From Pseudomonas segetis (GTDB taxonomy: Bacteria; Pseudomonadota; Gammaproteobacteria; Pseudomonadales; Pseudomonadaceae): 64,000 bases of DNA. Both the position numbers and the translations under genes were made by a program. The notes beneath the pieces are model-generated. The model made no database searches and had not been told where the DNA came from. It saw only the letters and a list, made by a program, of their open reading frames with translations. The stretch covers positions 186,001 to 250,000 of the forward strand of contig NZ_FZOG01000003.1 of NCBI RefSeq assembly GCF_900188155.1, given 5' to 3'. Below, piece by piece: positions 22,796-30,809 of the stretch. How positions within the stretch are numbered: the stretch's first letter is position 1; each line of letters opens with the position of its first letter.

Positions 22796-23311
22796 TGTCT
22801 GTGCTCTGAGTGCTGCTCGGCTCGTGGGTCCGACATAAGAATTATGTGAGCTATCTTAAAGGCTTGGGCCCAAGAGTACATGCGCCTAGTCCAAGCGCCT
22901 ATAAGTGGGACTATCTGTCGCCGCATTCCGGATCATCTACAAACCTAGCGAGGGCGCTGCTGGCCTAAGTACAACAGCCTGTTGTGTAGAGGACCGGCTG
23001 TTTTGACAGGGTTTCAGCCTCTGAAGTGACAGCTGCTCAATAGATGCTTTAGGCAATGTCACATAGTGAACCTTTTGCCTGCGTTAGACGAGGTGTGCAT
23101 ATGGTTCACCGGTTGCGGAACTGCGTCACAAAAAATGCAGTTATTTCGCCCGGTTAATCTCCAGATCCGCTTGTTTTGAACGGCTAGTTATTTAGCGTTA
23201 GCGCCTTAGTATGAATTGTTCCAAGTCGTTATCTAAAGTATTGCTAGGGTAACTGTAATCGCGCCTAAGCCTTTGATTAAAAACGTTAATTATTTGGCGC
23301 CAAGGAAAGGT
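22796..23311. other. Divergent intergenic region upstream of the enhancer-binding protein gene
   Basis: 516 bp with no gene I can support. It contains a perfect 12-bp palindrome CTTGGGCCCAAG (22863-22874), 68 bp upstream of the LysR start, and a 7-bp inverted repeat GTGAACC / GGTTCAC with a 30-bp gap (23066-23109). The TGTTTCAT half-sites found upstream of fapA are not present here. Confidence 0.4.
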
Positions 23312-24643
23312 ATGCTTAATGATACGAGTACATTGCGGCGCCTCCTGGTAGTAGACCCATGTGATGATTGTCGCTCGCTGTTACCGGGTCTGCGAGAAGC
23401 AGGATGGACCGTGGAAGGCTGCATGCTTGAGCATGCGGAGGAGCGCGACTGCGATGTCGGTTTGATCCGGCTCAATGAAATGCACTTGCGTCGCCCAGCC
23501 GCAATCAAGCAGTTGCTAAGCCGTAGCGGCACCGAGTGGATTGCTGTGCTCAGTCCTGATTTGTTGTCGTCGGCTAATGCGTTGGGTGAGTTTGTCGGCG
23601 AGTGGTTTTTTGACTACCACACCCTGCCGTTTGATGTGTCTCGGGTGCATGTGACCTTGGGTCGGGCCTACGGCATGGCAAGGTTGCGTGGTCGCAAAAG
23701 CGGCGTTATTGACGATCATGAAAATGAGTTGCTTGGGCAGAGTGCGCCCATCCGTGATTTGCGCAAGCTATTGGCCAAGTTGGCGCCGACGCATTCTCCG
23801 GTGCTGATTCGTGGTGAAAGCGGCACAGGTAAAGAGCTCGTCGCAAGAACCCTGCATCGGCGCTCGAGTCGAGCAGGTAAGCCGTTTATAGCGATCAATT
23901 GCGGGGCAATTCCCGAACACCTTATCCAGTCGGAGCTGTTTGGCCACGAGAAAGGGGCATTCACCGGTGCGCACCAGCGCAAAATCGGCCGGATCGAGTC
24001 GGCAGACGGTGGCACCTTGTTCCTTGATGAGATTGGCGATCTACCCCTTGAGCTGCAAGCAAACCTGCTGCGTTTCTTGCAAGAGAAACAGATAGAGCGT
24101 GTGGGCGGGAGCCAGCCGATATCGGTTGATGTGCGAGTCCTGGCCGCCACCCATATTGATCTGGAGGCCGCGATCAAGAATGGCAGCTTCCGTGAAGACC
24201 TGTATTACCGCCTCAATGTGCTGCAGGTGCATACCGCCGCCCTGCATGAACGGGTGGCGGACATACCGATGCTGGCGAATTATTTCGCCAGTTTGTACAG
24301 CGCCGAAACAGGTCGACGGGCAAAGCGCTTCAGTGAAGATGCCTTGAGGCAGTTAACCGAGCATAAATGGCCCGGTAATGTGCGTGAGCTGGCGAACCGC
24401 GTGAGGCGTGGTTTGGTATTGGCAGAGGGACGCCAGATTGAAGCCAAGGATCTTGGCCTTGAACAAAGCAGCGTGCTGATTGAGCGGCTTGGGACCCTGG
24501 AAGACTATAAGCGCAGAGCCGAGATCCAGGCGCTCAGCGATGCAATGGCAAAGTACCCGGAAAATTGCAGCCAGGCGGCACGTGGCTTGGGTATTTCGCG
24601 GCCGACATTTTACCGCTTGCTGCATAAGCATCAGATTCGCTGA
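23312..24643 (+). CDS. Sigma-54-dependent enhancer-binding regulator with VpsR-like N-terminus; candidate fap activator
   Basis: Transcriptional activator of 443 residues. Residues 1-120 form a receiver-like domain without the normal acceptor pattern (the expected aspartate strand reads CDVGLIRL), similar to VpsR/FleQ-type degenerate domains. The AAA+ domain is complete: Walker A GESGTGKE at 158-165, GAFTGA at 205-210 for sigma-54 contact, GGTLFLDE at 223-230. A Fis-type HTH (SQAARGLGISRPTFYRLL) ends it. I chose ATG 23312 because AAGGAAAGG precedes it; the upstream TTG start lacks a site. It is convergent with the fap operon, whose promoter region has sigma-54 and enhancer-like sites. Confidence 0.9.
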   Translation: MLNDTSTLRRLLVVDPCDDCRSLLPGLREAGWTVEGCMLEHAEERDCDVGLIRLNEMHLRRPAAIKQLLSRSGTEWIAVLSPDLLSSANALGEFVGEWFFDYHTLPFDVSRVHVTLGRAYGMARLRGRKSGVIDDHENELLGQSAPIRDLRKLLAKLAPTHSPVLIRGESGTGKELVARTLHRRSSRAGKPFIAINCGAIPEHLIQSELFGHEKGAFTGAHQRKIGRIESADGGTLFLDEIGDLPLELQANLLRFLQEKQIERVGGSQPISVDVRVLAATHIDLEAAIKNGSFREDLYYRLNVLQVHTAALHERVADIPMLANYFASLYSAETGRRAKRFSEDALRQLTEHKWPGNVRELANRVRRGLVLAEGRQIEAKDLGLEQSSVLIERLGTLEDYKRRAEIQALSDAMAKYPENCSQAARGLGISRPTFYRLLHKHQIR

Positions 24644-24646
24644 TGC

Positions 24647-24850
24647 TCAACCCCTGAAAAAATAGGGCGTGACCATAAGTACGCAGCCCGTTGCAATCAG
24701 CAGCAAGGTGTTGCTGACGAAGTAGGGAAAGATCATTAATCCCAGCCCGCAAACGAAAGGTATCGTCCTGTTGTGTTTGCGCCCGTAGATAAAAAAGCCC
24801 AGGCCGATCGATCCAAATAGTAAGCCCCAGAGTATTGCCTGAATATCCAC
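24647..24850 (-). CDS. Small membrane protein of unknown function
   Basis: Short protein of 67 residues from GTG 24850, with GAGG 5 bp upstream; the first residues are (M)DIQAILWGLLFGSIGLGFFIYGRK. It has two or three hydrophobic segments separated by RKHNR. It lies downstream of fapF on the same strand (87-bp gap) and 3 bp from the end of the regulator gene. I do not recognise a function. The position makes co-transcription with fap possible. Confidence 0.7.
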   Translation of the reverse strand: MDIQAILWGLLFGSIGLGFFIYGRKHNRTIPFVCGLGLMIFPYFVSNTLLLIATGCVLMVTPYFFRG

Positions 24851-24937
24851 AACCACCTCAATCCAGCCTGTTTGACCGAATGGTAGGCGCACGCAGACCT
24901 GAGCGAAATAAATTCCGCTCAGGTCTGCGACAGGGGT

Positions 24938-26194
24938 TTAGAAGTAGTAGGGAAACCTGATGCTGAAGGTGAAGTCCGGGGCATCGGGTGTCAGGCCAAT
25001 TGACAGGTTGGGTACGATGCTCAGGTTTTCATCGACCGCATAGGTCATGCCGATGTTGTAGTACGCCGCATTGGCGTCACTGCTTGGTACTGACGTGAAG
25101 CTCTGACCCTCAGCCTTGACTTTGCTTTTTTGCGAAAGCAGTTGCGAATAGGACATCGACAGGCTCATGCGCTCGTTAAGCGCAAAGGCCATGCCCAGGC
25201 CGAATTGGAACCAGTTACCCAGCTGCACCGTTCCGGGTTGTTTGACCCCACGGGTGGAGCTGATGTCGCTGTAGTCTTCCTCCAGGTTGTAGGTGTAGGA
25301 CAGGTTGCCGAAGAGCACGGCTGGGTCAACGGTTTTGACCAGGGATATACCTGGGGTGATTGACCACACGCCATTACCAGTAGGCAGTTCTTCAGGAACG
25401 GTCAGGTTGTCGTTGCCTGGCACCTGTTGCAGCTTGATGCCGTACGGGTCTTTACCTGTAGGCGCCTTGACCCGCAGGCTCACCACCGCATCGGGGCGGC
25501 TTTCAGTCTCCGTCATGAACTTGTAGGCGATACCGGCACTGATATCACCTATTTCAGGGTTACGGGTGACGGTTTCTTCAGAAATCGATGTGCTCGCGCC
25601 TCCTGCACCAGCCGACTCAAATGTAGTCTCGCGATACACCACGGGCACGTTGAGGTCGAACTGCCAACGGTCACGCCAGTTATAGCGTCCTGTCAGGTCG
25701 AGGGTTAAGGTGTCAGAGTTGATTTGGTCGACGCCGATGTTGCCGAGAAAGATGGTGTCGAGGGCCAGGAAGCCGTTAAGAAACAGTTGCCTACTGTCGT
25801 AGTGACTGTAGGTCAGGCCCGTTTCGAAGCTGAAGGTACCTGTGCCGAAAAAGCCGCTGGCCTCGTTGTAGATATTCTCAACGCTGCGTGCTGGCGCGGC
25901 ATCATCTTGCAGGCTGGTGCCGTAACCGGCTTCCCCTGATTTGGCCACCGTCTCACTACGCCCGGTTGGAGGAATCGGGCGTAGCAATGGTTTTTGAACC
26001 GGTTGCGACTCAACTTGTTTGAGCCGTTGTTCAAGCACCATCAGGGCTTTCTGTTGCGCATCGTAGTGTTGTTTGAGTTGTTCTAGTTGTTGTTTTAATG
26101 CGTCTACTTCGGCATCAGTTGCAGCCATCAAGCTGGGGGCTGCAGCAGCGCTAGCCGCACACATAACCAAGCAGAGAGACAGGTGCTTCGGCAT
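24938..26194 (-). CDS. fapF: Functional amyloid outer-membrane secretion pore FapF
   Basis: Outer-membrane beta-barrel that lets Fap amyloid subunits out of the cell. It has 418 residues: a signal peptide ([16 protein letters not shown]), a coiled coil at about residues 28-65 ([26 protein letters not shown] in part), a linker, and a barrel of about 250 residues ending in RFPYYF, a C-terminal aromatic as expected for BAM substrates. This domain order matches the known FapF structure, a trimeric porin gated by a coiled coil. It is the last gene of fapA-F. Confidence 0.93.
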   Translation of the reverse strand: MPKHLSLCLVMCAASAAAAPSLMAATDAEVDALKQQLEQLKQHYDAQQKALMVLEQRLKQVESQPVQKPLLRPIPPTGRSETVAKSGEAGYGTSLQDDAAPARSVENIYNEASGFFGTGTFSFETGLTYSHYDSRQLFLNGFLALDTIFLGNIGVDQINSDTLTLDLTGRYNWRDRWQFDLNVPVVYRETTFESAGAGGASTSISEETVTRNPEIGDISAGIAYKFMTETESRPDAVVSLRVKAPTGKDPYGIKLQQVPGNDNLTVPEELPTGNGVWSITPGISLVKTVDPAVLFGNLSYTYNLEEDYSDISSTRGVKQPGTVQLGNWFQFGLGMAFALNERMSLSMSYSQLLSQKSKVKAEGQSFTSVPSSDANAAYYNIGMTYAVDENLSIVPNLSIGLTPDAPDFTFSIRFPYYF

Positions 26195-26242
26195 GGTAAG
26201 ACTTCCGTTTCAGATCAGTCACAAATCCAGCCTAGACGATAT

Positions 26243-27025
26243 TTACAGCCCTGTTGGACGCAAATTGTTAAGTTGGTTCCAATTACAATTCAAACCGTTC
26301 GCCGTCGGCATGTTTTCTTTGAGCAATACGTTGAGCGCAGCGAAATTGGTGACTGTGTTGCGTGAGCCGTATATGTCGGTACGTTGCACGGCACCGCCAG
26401 CACCAAGTTGTTGCAGGCTGGCGCCCTGGCCATTGGCATCAATTGCCAGTTGCAAGCCGCCGCCCATTGGACTGACCCTGACCGTACCGGCATCGCTGGT
26501 TTGCACGCGGTTGACAATCTGCGAGCCGGACATGACCGCAGGCGCTTTATTACCGTGGCTTACATCAATGTTGAGGTTGTTGTAGCTGGTGTTCAAATCA
26601 CCCGCTGAGCGCGTGGTTTGCACCACGCCCTGAACATTGTTCAGGCTGTTGCCACCGCTTAGCTGGCCCGTTCCAGGTGTTGGCGCCGTCGTTGGTGTAG
26701 CAGGTGAGTTGGCCACGCCGGCGGCAATGGTTGCAGCCGCCGCATTACTGTTGTCCTCATTGAAAGTGGTGATATTGAACACAGGCTTGGGCATGTTCTG
26801 CTGGATTTGCATGTTGACCTTGGCACCGAGCACCTGGCCACTTGCGTTTTGCCAAGTGCTGGCCATGGTCACACCAAAATTAACGATTCTTCCAGGCAGC
26901 ACATAGCGGCCCCGTAGTTGCGATAATTCCTGATCACTCAGCTCAGCAGGTACAAAGAGCCCTGTGGCGTGGAGTGGCAGGCTGGCAGCCAGGCAGATGG
27001 TTGCCACACACAATTGAGTCTTCAT
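26243..27025 (-). CDS. fapE: Functional amyloid accessory protein FapE
   Basis: Secreted protein of 260 residues with a signal peptide (LCVATICLAASLPLHA). It is rich in Asn, Gly, Gln and Thr, with segments such as NTSYNNLNIDVSHGNKAPAV that resemble amyloid-associated proteins. FapE is reported as a minor fibre component in Pseudomonas. I chose ATG 27025 (MKTQLCV) because GGAG lies 6 bp upstream; an ATG at 27037 overlaps the fapD stop and is an alternative. It sits between fapD and fapF as in known operons. Confidence 0.88.
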   Translation of the reverse strand: MKTQLCVATICLAASLPLHATGLFVPAELSDQELSQLRGRYVLPGRIVNFGVTMASTWQNASGQVLGAKVNMQIQQNMPKPVFNITTFNEDNSNAAAATIAAGVANSPATPTTAPTPGTGQLSGGNSLNNVQGVVQTTRSAGDLNTSYNNLNIDVSHGNKAPAVMSGSQIVNRVQTSDAGTVRVSPMGGGLQLAIDANGQGASLQQLGAGGAVQRTDIYGSRNTVTNFAALNVLLKENMPTANGLNCNWNQLNNLRPTGL

Positions 27026-27036
27026 GTCGTGCTCCA

Positions 27037-27717
27037 TTAAAAGAAGTCACTTTGTATAAAGCCGAACTCCATCAACTCGGCATCATTTACCGGCCTGAAA
27101 CGATCCAGGCGGTTGCGTGCCGTAAGGGGTTGTGGCGGTTCAGTGAGTGGGTTGTTGCGGTCATAGCCGGCGCCAATCACTGCGAAAACAATACCGTTCC
27201 AGCCCTCTTTAAACTCGTCGAGCTTGTAGCGCTTGTGACCCAATACCGGGTCGCCGATATAGGCCCAATTGCCTTCGGTTTTCTGCAGCACCACGAAATG
27301 TTTGTAGCCGCGTACATCCAGCAGCACCACCACCGGTACTTTGACTTGTTCAAGTTGCTCGGCAGGAATGCGGTAACCGCGGGCACGCAAGCCAATGGCT
27401 TCGACATAACGCTTCATGTCGAGCATGGAGAAACCCTGGCTGCGGACCAGGTCGAGGTCTGCTTGCTGCAGCATGCCTTCAATGACAGTCTGCTCGTCGA
27501 TATCGAAGCGATAACCCTGATACAGGATGGTAGCCAGGGAAGCAGCACCGCAGCTGAAATCGGTCTTTTGTTCGATCAGATTGCTGAAACGCCGCTCGCG
27601 AAAGCTTTCGACTTTCTTGAATGCCAAGGCACCACCCGGTAGCACCGGAAAGCCCAGTTGGGCGGAGTAGGATGCAGGGCAAATCAGCATCATCAGGACA
27701 ACGAGAAGGGCGCGCAT
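27037..27717 (-). CDS. fapD: Fap C39-like cysteine protease FapD
   Basis: Periplasmic protein of 226 residues with a signal peptide (LLVVLMMLICPASYSA). It has a C39 peptidase domain with an apparently complete active site: Gln50 and Cys56 in EQKTDFSCGAAS, His140 in GYKHFVVL, Asp156 in IGDP. C39 domains normally cut double-glycine leaders during export; FapD is thought to process or license Fap components, though its substrate is not settled. It follows fapC across a 57-bp gap that carries a terminator-like hairpin, suggesting lower expression than the amyloid genes. Confidence 0.92.
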   Translation of the reverse strand: MRALLVVLMMLICPASYSAQLGFPVLPGGALAFKKVESFRERRFSNLIEQKTDFSCGAASLATILYQGYRFDIDEQTVIEGMLQQADLDLVRSQGFSMLDMKRYVEAIGLRARGYRIPAEQLEQVKVPVVVLLDVRGYKHFVVLQKTEGNWAYIGDPVLGHKRYKLDEFKEGWNGIVFAVIGAGYDRNNPLTEPPQPLTARNRLDRFRPVNDAELMEFGFIQSDFF

Positions 27718-27731
27718 AAGTCAGTCCTTGT

Positions 27732-27764
27732 AAAAGAAAGGGACTCCGAAACCTCCGGAGCCCC
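27732..27764 (-). terminator. Attenuator-like terminator between fapC and fapD
   Basis: In the direction of transcription, GGGGCTCCG pairs with CGGAGTCCC (one G-T wobble) around a seven-base loop, followed by TTTCTTTT. It sits just past the main amyloid subunit gene, where partial termination would give many fapC transcripts and few fapDEF transcripts. Confidence 0.7.
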
Positions 27765-27774
27765 CAGGACTAGC

Positions 27775-28788
27775 TTAGTAGCGAAGCGATTCGCCGCCGC
27801 CGGTACCACCAGCTGGGCACGAGGTGCAGCCAGCAGCAATCGACAGGGAGTTGCTTTGCTGGTTACCAGCACCCGCCGCCACGTTGACACCGACGTTACC
27901 CGAGACGTAGTTCAGTGAGCCGCTGAGCACTGCAGTGTTGACCACTGGAGCGTTGAAGCCAGCTACAACTGGGATATTGCCAGTCACTACACCGAGCAGG
28001 CCGATTACACCTTCTTCGTTGAAGGCCAGTGCGCCGCCGTCTTTGTTGAGGTCTTGAGCGCCTTGTGCATCGCTATCCAGGTCTACGTGGCCAGTGTTGG
28101 AGCCACCTGGGTGACCTTCGCCTTCCCACGAGTCGAGATAGACATCGCCGATCTGGTCAGACTTGCCTTTGTAGCCACCAACAGCGGCCATGCCCAGGGT
28201 GACTTTTGCAGAGCCATACTCAAGGGTGGCTTTATTGTTGGTGGTGTTGCCAGAAATAGACTGAGTGGCTGTGCTGCTGGCGGTTGAGAACGCGCCGGCA
28301 GACACGGCAGCAGCCATGTCGTTTTTCTGTTGGTTATAAGTACCAGCTGCAACGTTGGCACCGACGTTACCACTGGCGCCGTTAAGCGAGTTGGTAAGCG
28401 CTGCAGTGCTTGGGTTGGAATAGTTCATCACGCCGTTGTTGGTCAACTTCTGGTTCACAGTGGTTGACGCTTCGGCGGTACCGAACACAAAGCTTGCATC
28501 GGCACTGGCAAGTGCTGCGGCGTTGGCTTGTTGGTTATTGGTACCTGCAACAACGTTGATACCGACGTTACCCGAGGCGTTCGCCCCAACGTCGTCAACG
28601 CCCGCTGCGTTTTCAGTGCCTTCGTTCAGTACGCCGTTACCTTTGATGATCTGGGTATCGTCGACAGTTGCAGATGCGCCTGTTTCAGGAATCCAGGATT
28701 TTTTCTGGTCGGCTTGTACTGTTGTCGCTGCCATGGCGACTGCCAAAGCGAGTGCCAGCGGCGTCATTACTACCATTTTAGTTTTCAT
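27775..28788 (-). CDS. fapC: Functional amyloid major subunit FapC
   Basis: Main fibre subunit, secreted and polymerised on the cell surface to stiffen biofilm. It has 337 residues, a signal peptide (LALALAVAMAATTVQA) and three imperfect repeats with a GNVGxNVxAGxxNQQxN core at 73-89, 140-156 and 297-313. Linker 1 is short and linker 2 is about 140 residues. A CxxC pair (Cys321, Cys324) lies near the C-terminus, as in other FapC proteins. The protein is rich in Ala, Gly and Asn and has no other cysteines in the mature chain. It is highly likely to be the amyloid former. Confidence 0.94.
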   Translation of the reverse strand: MKTKMVVMTPLALALAVAMAATTVQADQKKSWIPETGASATVDDTQIIKGNGVLNEGTENAAGVDDVGANASGNVGINVVAGTNNQQANAAALASADASFVFGTAEASTTVNQKLTNNGVMNYSNPSTAALTNSLNGASGNVGANVAAGTYNQQKNDMAAAVSAGAFSTASSTATQSISGNTTNNKATLEYGSAKVTLGMAAVGGYKGKSDQIGDVYLDSWEGEGHPGGSNTGHVDLDSDAQGAQDLNKDGGALAFNEEGVIGLLGVVTGNIPVVAGFNAPVVNTAVLSGSLNYVSGNVGVNVAAGAGNQQSNSLSIAAGCTSCPAGGTGGGESLRY

Positions 28789-28850
28789 GGTGTATCTCCT
28801 TGCCTTGCTGTGTTGGACTTAGGACTTACTCACTTGTGTTGCGCTCAGGG

Positions 28851-29432
28851 TTAATCACTAACCCTGATACTGAGGTTGTTCCCCATGCGGTTCCCGACCC
28901 CAGCGCTCTGGTTCAATTGCACTACTCCACGGCTCCCGACAAACGCAGTGTCATCGGTTGCTACGCGTCGCTCCCCTGTGGAAGGTGCAACTGTTCCCGA
29001 GATTTGGGTAATGGCCACGCTTTGTGACAGCACCGAGTCATCCAGGCTGGTTGGCCCCGAACTCACGCTGATGCTCATTGCATTGGCCTGTTGTGTGCCT
29101 GCCCCCGCGGATTGGTTGATTCCGAGGACACCGTTACCAGAGCTGAATGCGCCCGCTTCAATGGCCACGCCTGCGGCTTGAGAGCTGTCGACGTTATTAA
29201 TATTCAGCTGTTGGATTTGTTGGGTCGAAGCGCTGGCGCCGTTGCCAATTGCCAGGGCTCTTGCATTACTTTGCTGTTGCGACTTTCCCGCCGCTTGGTT
29301 GACCGAAACAACGCCTTGGTAGTGACTGGCGCTGTTGGCGATATTGGCCTGGTTGGGCGTTTCGGCCAGCGTCATGCCGGAAAGTGCAGCGCTGGAAACA
29401 GCGAGTGCGATTAACAAGGGCAGGTTCTTCAT
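28851..29432 (-). CDS. fapB: Functional amyloid minor subunit / nucleator FapB
   Basis: FapC-related minor fibre subunit thought to nucleate polymerisation. It has 193 residues with a signal peptide (LLIALAVSSAALSGMTLA) and three repeats with a GVxxxNQxAG core at about 40-56, 101-117 and 169-185. Gln and Asn are enriched in each repeat. It has no cysteines, unlike FapC. It is placed between fapA and fapC, 1 bp from fapA, so it is tightly coupled to it. Confidence 0.93.
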   Translation of the reverse strand: MKNLPLLIALAVSSAALSGMTLAETPNQANIANSASHYQGVVSVNQAAGKSQQQSNARALAIGNGASASTQQIQQLNINNVDSSQAAGVAIEAGAFSSGNGVLGINQSAGAGTQQANAMSISVSSGPTSLDDSVLSQSVAITQISGTVAPSTGERRVATDDTAFVGSRGVVQLNQSAGVGNRMGNNLSIRVSD

Positions 29433-29433
29433 C

Positions 29434-29934
29434 TCACTTGCCCCCGGTCAGCATATTCAGTGGGGCCAGCCCGCGTTGAACGGTGCTGTTGATGGTGCCG
29501 CCCAAGCCACTGCCGGCATTGCCACCTGAATGCCCGGCTGAGCCGGTGTTGGTGGCTCCTTGATGGTTGACCTGGTCTGTACCGAGTGCGTTGAAACCAG
29601 GAAGGCTGCCGTTGGGCATGATCATGGAATTGATGCTGGCGCCGGTGGTGATGTTGGCGAAGTCTGAGTCTGCCAGTTCGCCACCCATGCCCATTTGGGT
29701 GTTGTTCAGGCTGCCATTGACCGTGGTGACGACTTGCCGAGAAATATTGGTATTGACCACCGTTGGATTGGGGTCGGGAATATCAGTGGGGTGCGTTGCA
29801 AGGCGCGGCTGAACCTGGCGACCCAATACGATAATGCCGTCTTGGGCGAACGTAGGTGCAACGTAGACGCTTGAAAGCATCACTAGCGTGATGGCCAGTA
29901 GTGAGGATTGGAATGACCTTGAACTAGGTTCCAT
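29434..29934 (-). CDS. fapA: Functional amyloid chaperone-like protein FapA
   Basis: First gene of the operon, 166 residues. It has a signal peptide (LLAITLVMLSSVYVAPTFA), then a Gly/Asn/Ser-rich, low-complexity mature part (TNTGSAGHSGGNAGSGLGG). In Pseudomonas, FapA is proposed to be a periplasmic chaperone that tunes the FapB/FapC balance. AAGGA lies 8 bp before ATG. A sigma-54 promoter element lies about 65 bp upstream, and three 18-bp palindromes lie further out. Assignment rests mainly on composition, size and operon order. Confidence 0.88.
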   Translation of the reverse strand: MEPSSRSFQSSLLAITLVMLSSVYVAPTFAQDGIIVLGRQVQPRLATHPTDIPDPNPTVVNTNISRQVVTTVNGSLNNTQMGMGGELADSDFANITTGASINSMIMPNGSLPGFNALGTDQVNHQGATNTGSAGHSGGNAGSGLGGTINSTVQRGLAPLNMLTGGK

Positions 29935-29997
29935 GACATCAATTCCTTATACAGCTCTTGGCAGTGACAACTCTTCGGTTGGTTGTGCCGAACTGTT

Positions 29998-30014
29998 CGC
30001 AGGAGTCGTGCCGG
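29998..30014 (-). promoter_or_regulatory. Sigma-54 promoter upstream of fapA
   Basis: On the minus strand the element reads CCGGCACGACTCCTGCG: the GG (30012-30011) and GC (30000-29999) are exactly 10 bp apart, and GGCACG plus TGC match the TGGCACG-N4-TTGC consensus well. The predicted start lies near 29988, giving a leader of about 55 nt before fapA. Confidence 0.75.
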
Positions 30015-30077
30015 AATTGATTTGTGCTGAAATATCAGAGAGTTGGATTTGTTTGTGGCAGGCAGGGCGGAGCCGGG

Positions 30078-30095
30078 TGTTTCATCAATGAGACA
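30078..30095. promoter_or_regulatory. Candidate enhancer site 1 (UAS) upstream of fapA
   Basis: TGTTTCATCAATGAGACA, an 18-bp palindrome with 7 of 8 arm positions matching (TGTTTCAT-N2-ATGAAACA pattern). It is centred about 99 bp upstream of the predicted fapA start. Confidence 0.6.
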
Positions 30096-30157
30096 GCATC
30101 GGCCAGCGTTATTGGGGTTATCCGTGCCTAGCCAAGCCTGGCTCAGGCTTCGCCAGG

Positions 30158-30175
30158 TGTTGCACGGATGAAACA
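30158..30175. promoter_or_regulatory. Candidate enhancer site 2 (UAS) upstream of fapA
   Basis: TGTTGCACGGATGAAACA, the same 18-bp layout with a perfect right half-site and 6 of 8 arm positions symmetric. It lies 80 bp beyond site 1. Confidence 0.55.
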
Positions 30176-30230
30176 GGTAGGCGGTGAAAACCGTAAAGCA
30201 GCGTAAACAGTGGGCGCCATCTATTTGGTG

Positions 30231-30248
30231 TGTTTCATTCTTGATACA
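30231..30248. promoter_or_regulatory. Candidate enhancer site 3 (UAS) between fapA and bufA
   Basis: TGTTTCATTCTTGATACA, the same layout with a perfect left half-site and 6 of 8 arm positions symmetric. It lies 73 bp beyond site 2, and about 187 bp from the predicted bufA-side start. Confidence 0.55.
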
Positions 30249-30400
30249 GATCTGTTTAGCAACGCGCTGAACCTGTTATGTAGAACTCAGTTAGCCGATT
30301 AAGTTCGGCGCGGCCTTGTCCTGGCGCAAGGGTTGAATCGGGAGACCGCAAGGCTGCTGGCCCAAAGCTGTAACGGGTCAGATGATTCCTAACTTAAGGT

Positions 30401-30416
30401 GGGAATGGTTTTTGCG
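30401..30416 (+). promoter_or_regulatory. Weak sigma-54-like element facing bufA
   Basis: GGGAATGGTTTTTGCG keeps the GG-N10-GC spacing (30402-30403 and 30414-30415) and a perfect TTGC, but the -24 block (GGAATG) departs from GGCACG. The leader to bufA would be about 100 nt. It may be chance. Confidence 0.35.
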
Positions 30417-30528
30417 ACGTTTTTTTAAATGACGTTGTAACGAATATGGTCTATCTCTCTCTAGTGATACGTCGCGTCTAACAAATGTTGTGCGACTGGC
30501 GTATTACACATAATCCGAGGATGTGCAC

Positions 30529-30792
30529 ATGACTAACAAAACCACACTTGCTGCTACCGGTGCTGCTATCGCGTTCACTGCTGCAACCATGTTTGCAACC
30601 ATGGCCAGCACTGTAGCTGTCGCAGAAGATTCGCCTGTTCAATGCTTTGGCGTTAACGCCTGCAAAGGCCAGAATGACTGCAAAACCGCTGAAAACGCCT
30701 GTAAAGGCCAGGGCATCTGCAAAGGTCATGGCTTCAAAGCCATGTCGTTGGCTGATTGCAATGCTGCCAAAGGCCGCGTTGGCGAGGAATAA
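30529..30792 (+). CDS. bufA2: Bufferin-type precursor peptide, BufA2-like, six cysteines
   Basis: Small periplasmic peptide of 87 residues, the substrate of the BufB/BufC enzymes. A long signal peptide (to about residue 32, ending STVAVA) is followed by a core with six cysteines at 39, 45, 51, 58, 64 and 77, most in the form xCKG or xCKT (ACKGQND, ACKGQG, ICKGHG). Bufferins are RiPPs in which MNIO enzymes convert Cys residues to thiooxazole groups that bind copper. This spacing fits the BufA2 group rather than the four-Cys DUF2282 (BufA1) group. The start is ATG 30529, with CGAGG 8 bp upstream. Confidence 0.85.
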   Translation: MTNKTTLAATGAAIAFTAATMFATMASTVAVAEDSPVQCFGVNACKGQNDCKTAENACKGQGICKGHGFKAMSLADCNAAKGRVGEE

Positions 30793-30809
30793 GCACCTTG
30801 CAATTGAAT

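Larger units (their letters stand above)
29935..30528. other. Shared control region between fapA and bufA
   Basis: 594 bp between divergent operons. It contains, from left to right, the fapA sigma-54 element (29998-30014), three spaced 18-bp palindromes (30078, 30158 and 30231) and a weaker sigma-54-like element pointing at bufA (30401-30416). I see no gene in it. The spacing of palindromes from both promoters fits enhancer sites that act through DNA looping. Confidence 0.6.
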
